DNA from: Paenibacillus_AM sp052180255
GTDB lineage: Bacteria > Bacillota > Bacilli > Paenibacillales > NBRC-103111
DNA: 64,000 bases
Assembly: GCF_052180255.1 (NCBI RefSeq)
Contig: NZ_CP197466.1
Location: 3,162,001-3,226,000, forward strand
Direction: 5' to 3'
Shown: positions 59,087-64,000 of the stretch, one piece after another
Layout of the letters: every line of letters begins with the position of its first letter
How positions within the stretch are numbered: the stretch's first letter is position 1
Made by a program: the position numbers and the translations under genes
Notes under the pieces: model-generated
What the model saw: only the letters and a program-made list of their open reading frames with translations
The model's database searches: none
Told to the model about the DNA's origin: nothing

Positions 59087-60241
59087 CTATAAAATAATTT
59101 GGATAACTCCAATTAAGCAGCCAAGTACGACACCGAGCCACGTAATTGCACGAAACTCTTTTCCTGATAGACTCAAGATGATCATCTCAATTCGCTCAAT
59201 CGGAAAGTTGGCAACTTGTTTTTCCACAATCGCAGGTAAGTCAATCGCATGAATCACTTGATCCATTCTTGATTCTAGGAATAGAAGTGCTTTATCTACC
59301 ATACCAGGGATTCGTGTAGACAGCCAATTCGTACGCTCTGGGGTGAGCAGATCACACACTTTCATATCACCTGCGCGATGAACCCATGATTCCCAAGGCA
59401 TAAAGTTGTCCATCTGCTGCTTCGCCCAGTCTAGACCCTCCCCATTAGACAACCATTGCAATACAGATTCTACTGTCATTTCCTCGTAAGTCGTTATTTT
59501 GCGAAGCAGGAATTTCTGTATGCTCTCTTGCACAGAAGGTGCATCCAATTGCTCGAACAAGGCGGTACGTACCTTATTCATCATTTTGTCTTCATCCATA
59601 AACATACCCGCAAGCGCGCCTAAAAATCCGCCAGACTTCTCCAGAAATTGACCTGAAATACGACGAAGCATGCGTTCACCGTTAAGCGTATTCAGCTCTT
59701 TCTTCAATTCTTGAACAAGAGAAGTCACAAGCACTTTAGATATACCTAATTTGCGCTCTTCATCCCAATTCGGTACGCATTCCCGCAGCTGCTTATGCGC
59801 GATGCCACCTGATGACCATAACCGGTCTACAGCTTCATGAGTACGTCCTCTTAACCAACCTGCAAGCTTTTCCTCCCATGCTGCAACTTCCGCATCAGGC
59901 AAAAACTGCTGCGCAAGTTCACGAATGGTCCGTTCTTGCCTGCTGTATGAAGTAAGCCCCTCTGTTAACTTACGTTCAATCATCATTCGTAATTCAGGAC
60001 TACGAAGCGCACTTTGAAGCCCTTCTGAGGTTACAAGATATTCACCTACTACATTACCAAGGGATTGTCCAATCTCATCCTTACGTTTTGGAATTAGACC
60101 TGGTGTAAATGGTAACTTGCGCCCAAATACGTAGATGGGATGACGTGGATGAAACAACATTTTAATTGCCAAATGATTGGTTACACCGCCGATGAACCCA
60201 GCAATTGCGATACTCGCTACATTTGTCCATAAAGGATTCAT
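59087..60241 (-). CDS. yheB: DUF445 membrane protein (YheB)
   Basis: A 384-residue protein with a membrane segment at each end (VASIAIAGFIGGVTNHLAIKMLF and TWLGVVLGCLIGVIQIIL) and a long helical middle. The sequence LAIKMLFHPRHPIYVFGRKLPFTPGLIPKRKDEIGQ is the DUF445 signature. YheB is known in Bacillus as a spore- or stress-related membrane protein of unknown mechanism. The start ATG 60241 has GAAGGAAAA upstream. A longer open frame (to 60364) is not supported by a ribosome site. It is divergent from the yheC/D genes. Confidence 0.88.
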   Translation of the reverse strand: MNPLWTNVASIAIAGFIGGVTNHLAIKMLFHPRHPIYVFGRKLPFTPGLIPKRKDEIGQSLGNVVGEYLVTSEGLQSALRSPELRMMIERKLTEGLTSYSRQERTIRELAQQFLPDAEVAAWEEKLAGWLRGRTHEAVDRLWSSGGIAHKQLRECVPNWDEERKLGISKVLVTSLVQELKKELNTLNGERMLRRISGQFLEKSGGFLGALAGMFMDEDKMMNKVRTALFEQLDAPSVQESIQKFLLRKITTYEEMTVESVLQWLSNGEGLDWAKQQMDNFMPWESWVHRAGDMKVCDLLTPERTNWLSTRIPGMVDKALLFLESRMDQVIHAIDLPAIVEKQVANFPIERIEMIILSLSGKEFRAITWLGVVLGCLIGVIQIIL

Positions 60242-60426
60242 TTCATTTTTCCTTCTTTCTTCTACAAACACCCTAGGCGCGCCAAGCACAAAGGGATCTA
60301 TGTCCTCATATGATGAAGGAGTAATGGGGCACTTATTCCCGCACCTTATTTTATCACAATACAAGGTGAGCTGCGAAACATGTCATTTGCTTCGAATGCT
60401 TTCAATCTACTTAAACGAGGTGGACC

Positions 60427-61614
60427 ATGAAGTCTATATCTACAAAATTTACAAATCGACTTGTCGGTACCCTCGGTATTATGGCAGCTCAAAGCAGAAG
60501 TAGAAGATGTGACTTCCCTTTTGCCGATGGCACTTTTTACAAAGGACTTTCTATTCACAGTCAAGCAATCGGTATAAAAGCTTTCGTATTTTCACCACTT
60601 GATATTGATTGGAGTCACAAGCAGGTAACGGGATTTTACTGGGATACGCAATCACAAGCTTGGCAGGAGCAACAGTATCCATTACCTGAACTAATCTATG
60701 ACCGCTGCTTTTACTCAACACGTCTTATTTACGAACAATATCAGGTACAACGCATGAAGCTTTCCCAACTACCGGGGATACGCTTCTTAAGTCATGGACT
60801 TCCAGGAAAATGGGAGATCTATCAGGCGCTCCTTCAAGATCCACAGTTTCATCCCTTCCTACCCACAACCGCTAAACTCTCATCTTCTCAAGATTTGTTT
60901 GATTGGATAATTACAAAAGGTGAAGCTTTTATGAAACCAAACGGAGGCAGTAAGGGGCGCGGCATCGTGCGGATCATAGCTACATCTGATATTCATCAAT
61001 CGTTTTTAGTAACAGGGAGAAATTATCGCAATGACCTCTTAACTCATACTTTTTCGGACTATACTGCTTTATGGAAATGGATTCAATCATTCGTTGGTAA
61101 ACGTGATTATTTAGTTCAAGATGCTTTAAGTCTACACACCGATGATGGAATCCCATTTGATGTTCGCTCCTTAGTACAAAAAAATGGTTGTGGACAATGG
61201 CAAACAACGGGGATGGCGATTCGATGCGGGGCAAAGGACAGCATCACGGCTAATCTGCACGGTGGTGGTAGTGCGATCGCACCAATTCCTTTTTTACGAG
61301 AACGTTATGGGATAAAGAAATCTCAACAGTTAATGAAACAACTTGCCATCTTATCCAATCGAATACCAGAACACTTAGAGCATTATTTCGGCAGATTAGC
61401 TGAGCTCGGTCTGGATTTTGGGATAGACGCAAACGGACACATATGGATCGTCGAAGCTAACTCCAAACCTGGGCGATCTGTGTTTACGCAAATACACAAC
61501 AAAGAAGCGCAGGAACAATCGCTTGAGTGTCCGATTCATTATGCCCATTATTTAATGCATCAAAAAGGCAACACGCCTTGGAGATCGCATCAGATCGCAA
61601 CAGTTAGTCGCTAA
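60427..61614 (+). CDS. YheC/YheD-family ATP-grasp protein 1
   Basis: A 395-residue ATP-grasp protein of the spore coat-associated YheC/YheD family. The N-terminal part has LVGTLGIMAAQSRSRRCDFP, DIDWSHKQVTGFYWD and PLPELIYDRCF. The ATP-grasp core has FMKPNGGSKGRGIVRI, LVQDALSLHTDDGIPFDVRSLVQKN and GLDFGIDANGHIWIVEANSKPGRSVF. The last motif (VEANSKPGRS) is the family fingerprint. ATP-grasp enzymes form C-N or C-S bonds on an acyl-phosphate intermediate. The substrate is not known. It leads three such genes in a row. GAGGTGGACC precedes the ATG. Confidence 0.88.
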   Translation: MKSISTKFTNRLVGTLGIMAAQSRSRRCDFPFADGTFYKGLSIHSQAIGIKAFVFSPLDIDWSHKQVTGFYWDTQSQAWQEQQYPLPELIYDRCFYSTRLIYEQYQVQRMKLSQLPGIRFLSHGLPGKWEIYQALLQDPQFHPFLPTTAKLSSSQDLFDWIITKGEAFMKPNGGSKGRGIVRIIATSDIHQSFLVTGRNYRNDLLTHTFSDYTALWKWIQSFVGKRDYLVQDALSLHTDDGIPFDVRSLVQKNGCGQWQTTGMAIRCGAKDSITANLHGGGSAIAPIPFLRERYGIKKSQQLMKQLAILSNRIPEHLEHYFGRLAELGLDFGIDANGHIWIVEANSKPGRSVFTQIHNKEAQEQSLECPIHYAHYLMHQKGNTPWRSHQIATVSR

Positions 61615-61643
61615 TCGCATCATGTTTAGGAGGGTAATCTACA

Positions 61644-63011
61644 ATGAGTTTGACAACCTGCACCATCCATACCACACTCAAGCCAAGCAAGATGGTCTAC
61701 GTATCCAATGATCTAGCACGAACACTACATCTTACAAACTCTAAAAATATCCTCGTCCGATTCGGCTCTAAATCGTTTACCGCTCCCTTAAGGGTAGTGA
61801 AAAAAGCCGGACTACATTTATATCTGTCGATCTTAATGTTTAATACGATCAAAATCCCACGGACGGGGAACTGTTATGTGGTTTCTACGAATGGAAAAGA
61901 GATTAGTCTAGGTCCACTCATCGGAATATTCACTTCACATTCCGGCAATAGCTTATCACCTTTCGGAGGTAGAACCGCATTTATTCGTCAGATCATGCGC
62001 ACAGGCAATGACAAGTCATTTTTTGTGGCATTCGGGCCCAATGATGTCGATTGGCAAAACGAGACCATAAACGGGTATATCATGCGTCCAAATGGCGCTT
62101 TTGTTCGTAGAACAGTCCCACTTCCCGATGTCGTCTACAACCGCCTTTCTTCACGTAAGATTGAAAAGCAACCCTCAATGGAAGGATTTAAAGAACGCTT
62201 CGAGCGACGTGACATCCCCCTATTTAACTGGAGCTTTTTTGATAAATCCGATGTCTATGCTTTGCTTGAAAAGGATGAACAATTTAAACATGTGCCTGAA
62301 TCCGTCATTAATCCATCACCAAGTAAACTAAAAGAAATGCTGCAGATTCACCGATTTATCTATTTAAAACCATCTGCAGGATCACTCGGAATCGGGATAT
62401 ATCGGGTTACCTACCACCCACATCGCGGTTATTTTGTCCGGTATCGTAAAAATAACAAAAACATACTTCTTCGTTTCGCCAAATTCGATGACCTTGTACG
62501 GATGCTCGGCATCAATCGCGGCATGTTAGGTCAATACGTTGCTCAACAAGGCATTCGTCTCATTGAAATTGATAATTGTCCGATCGACTTCCGGTTTCAT
62601 ATGACCAAAAACATGGATGACGAATGGGTTGTAGCTGCAATTGGAGCTAAAAAAGCTGGAAAAGGAAGTGTAACGACCCACATCCGAACTGGCGGCTCGT
62701 TAATGACTCCCCAACAAGTATTGGAGCAGGTCTATGGAAATCATGCCGAATCCGTATTAAGTAATGCCAAGAGTACCGCAATTCGGCTCGCTGAAGCACT
62801 TGAACAAAATTATCAACATCGCTTGGGTGAACTGGGATTTGATCTAGGCATTGATCAGCGAGAACAGATTTGGATGTTCGAAGCGAATTCCAAACCTGGC
62901 CGATCCATCTTTAAACATCCGTCTCTCAAAGCGGAAGAAAGGGCATCGTTAACGAATATTTACGAACACTGCCTATTCCTAAGCAAATTCCGCGTAAGGA
63001 GGAATGAATAA
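61644..63011 (+). CDS. YheC/YheD-family ATP-grasp protein 2
   Basis: A 455-residue paralogue of the previous gene. It has an extra N-terminal domain of about 90 residues (CTIHTTLKPSKMVYVSNDLARTLHL...), then the same scaffold: PLIGIFTSHSGNSLSPFGGR, FFVAFGPNDVDWQNETINGYI, VPLPDVVYNRLSS, YLKPSAGSLGIGIYRV, IDFRFHMTKN and WMFEANSKPGRSIF. The domain architecture fits YheC-type proteins. AGGAGG lies nine bases before the ATG. The next gene starts immediately after its stop. Confidence 0.88.
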   Translation: MSLTTCTIHTTLKPSKMVYVSNDLARTLHLTNSKNILVRFGSKSFTAPLRVVKKAGLHLYLSILMFNTIKIPRTGNCYVVSTNGKEISLGPLIGIFTSHSGNSLSPFGGRTAFIRQIMRTGNDKSFFVAFGPNDVDWQNETINGYIMRPNGAFVRRTVPLPDVVYNRLSSRKIEKQPSMEGFKERFERRDIPLFNWSFFDKSDVYALLEKDEQFKHVPESVINPSPSKLKEMLQIHRFIYLKPSAGSLGIGIYRVTYHPHRGYFVRYRKNNKNILLRFAKFDDLVRMLGINRGMLGQYVAQQGIRLIEIDNCPIDFRFHMTKNMDDEWVVAAIGAKKAGKGSVTTHIRTGGSLMTPQQVLEQVYGNHAESVLSNAKSTAIRLAEALEQNYQHRLGELGFDLGIDQREQIWMFEANSKPGRSIFKHPSLKAEERASLTNIYEHCLFLSKFRVRRNE

Positions 63012-64000
63012 GTGTCTGCAGACTCCTTACATGAGAACTCATCTACGCCAAAGATCGGTATTCTAACAGTTGGGGATCGATCCGATCAATTCCAAGGAAA
63101 TCGTTCGAATTTTATCGATCTTATTCGAATTGGTCAATCCTATGGTGCGAAAGTATACGTCATCACTGCCGAGGATTTGAACCTTAGCAATTCTCGCATC
63201 CATGCTTTCTGCTATGATTTTCAGAATGAAGCTTGGTTTCGCCAGTGGATGCCGATGCCGCAAGTGATCTACAATCGAATTCCATATCGTCATCAAGAAA
63301 TGCAGCTTGAAGTCCAACAAAAAATTCATGCCTGCACGAAGAATAAGCATCTTTATCTCTTTAACCCCGGATTCTTTAATAAGTGGTCGCTATATAAATG
63401 GCTTAGTGAATCCAATGAGACGAACGATTATATCCCAACTACACAACAACTAACTACTTCGAGCGAAATAGAATCTCTCATTAAATTGTTCCCGATCATC
63501 TATTTAAAACCGGTTCGAGGTAAAGCAGGTAAAGGAATCATGCGTGTAGAGCGTAAATCATTATATCCCATGGCGCCCTTATACAAACTCACCATTCAAG
63601 ACCAAACGAAATCACAGCATTCGATGCATACATCAATGACAACACTCTGGAAAAAAATACAAAAGTATCAAAAAAAGCAGGAGTACATTATCCAACAGGG
63701 GATTGACCTAGCATGCAATAAAGAACGACCCTACGACCTGCGAGCCCTGATTCAAAAAAATTCTAAAGGAGAATGGAGTGTTACAGGGATTGGTGCCAGA
63801 TTAGCTGGCGCATCGAGCATTACCACGCATGTGCCAAGAGGTGGCTCTATCGAAGATCCAGAGAAAATGCTGTCACAGACATTTGGCAATGAGCTTGCGC
63901 AAAGCATTTTGAAACAAATGAAATCAACAGCCCTATTCATCGCAAAGCACATTGAAAAAACAGCGGGGCAGCTGCTTGGGGAAATGTCCATGGATCTCGG
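63012..64000 (+). CDS. YheC/YheD-family ATP-grasp protein 3 (runs off right edge)
   Basis: An open frame of at least 329 residues from GTG 63012, which directly follows the previous stop codon and has AAGGAGG about ten bases upstream. It repeats the family pattern: KIGILTVGDRSDQFQGNRSNFI, PMPQVIYNRIPYR, YLKPVRGKAGKGIMRV, IIQQGIDLACNKERPYDLRALIQKN, GIGARLAGASSITTHVPRGG and the start of GEMSMDLG, where the window ends before the expected EANSKPGRS motif. It is cut by the window end, not a pseudogene. The three ATP-grasp genes are therefore one operon. Confidence 0.85.
   Translation, partial: MSADSLHENSSTPKIGILTVGDRSDQFQGNRSNFIDLIRIGQSYGAKVYVITAEDLNLSNSRIHAFCYDFQNEAWFRQWMPMPQVIYNRIPYRHQEMQLEVQQKIHACTKNKHLYLFNPGFFNKWSLYKWLSESNETNDYIPTTQQLTTSSEIESLIKLFPIIYLKPVRGKAGKGIMRVERKSLYPMAPLYKLTIQDQTKSQHSMHTSMTTLWKKIQKYQKKQEYIIQQGIDLACNKERPYDLRALIQKNSKGEWSVTGIGARLAGASSITTHVPRGGSIEDPEKMLSQTFGNELAQSILKQMKSTALFIAKHIEKTAGQLLGEMSMDL

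Noticed and set aside
1..64000. CRISPR array, prophage, integrated plasmid or insertion sequence
   Set aside because: No regularly spaced direct repeats, cas genes, integrases, transposases, att-like duplications or phage structural genes were seen.
1..64000. tRNA or rRNA genes
   Set aside because: No cloverleaf with GTTCRAATC-type T-arm plus CCA context, and no rRNA-like block was noticed on either strand. The T-box leader is the only RNA element with confident identity.

Overview
The window looks like a core chromosomal segment of an endospore-forming, low-to-moderate GC Bacillota, most probably Paenibacillaceae. The reasons are: an alpha/beta-type spore protein gene, sporulation genes ytaF, ytrH and ytrI, three yheC/yheD-type spore-coat ATP-grasp genes, an S-layer-homology protein, AGGAGG-type ribosome sites, and Bacillus-like gene order (dnaE-accD-accA-pyk, citZ-icd-mdh-phoPR-polA-mutM-coaE-ytaF-nrdR). 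I see no rRNA, tRNA, CRISPR array, insertion sequence or prophage. Genus is inferred from gene content only.

Layout. 1-10 kb is accessory: the end of a UbiD-family decarboxylase; an ArsR regulator with an SRPBCC-PDZ fusion; an FAD oxidoreductase plus ECF41-type sigma factor preceded by an ECF41-like promoter; an SLH protein; two heme-degrading enzymes each behind a Fur box; a cupin; and a TetR regulator with a drug-type ABC exporter sharing a palindromic operator. 10-12 kb is a leucine-type T-box riboswitch driving a lone leuA. 12-17 kb holds a MurG paralogue, a GrpB-Dph6 fusion and an NCS2 permease. 16-23 kb is nrdR, a spore SASP gene, a lytic transglycosylase, coaE, ytaF, mutM and polA.

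23-33 kb is a complete phosphate module: a HAD hydrolase, pstS, pstC-pstA-pstB-phoU, a chemoreceptor, and phoR/phoP. Four promoters here (pstS, pstC, the chemoreceptor, phoP) carry TTTACA-like hexamers at 11-12 bp steps, which fits PhoP binding and suggests that the chemoreceptor belongs to the Pho regulon. 33-50 kb is central metabolism and replication: fumarase, mdh-icd-citZ, fxsA, a thioesterase, pyk, accA, accD, a pgpA-like gene and dnaE. 50-53 kb has ytrH, ytrI, ytpI and a YtoI/SpxR-type regulator. 53-58.6 kb is a mixed sugar-uptake locus (binding protein, two ABC permeases, PTS EIICB, PRD antiterminator). 58.7-64 kb is the yheA-yheB / yheC-yheD neighbourhood, whose last gene runs off the right edge.

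The most unusual thing in the window is a family of intergenic elements (four full copies, one internally deleted copy, one remnant) with two conserved sequence blocks set between stems. The stem sequences differ between most copies but stay complementary within each copy. This looks like selection on structure and I do not recognise it as a described family.
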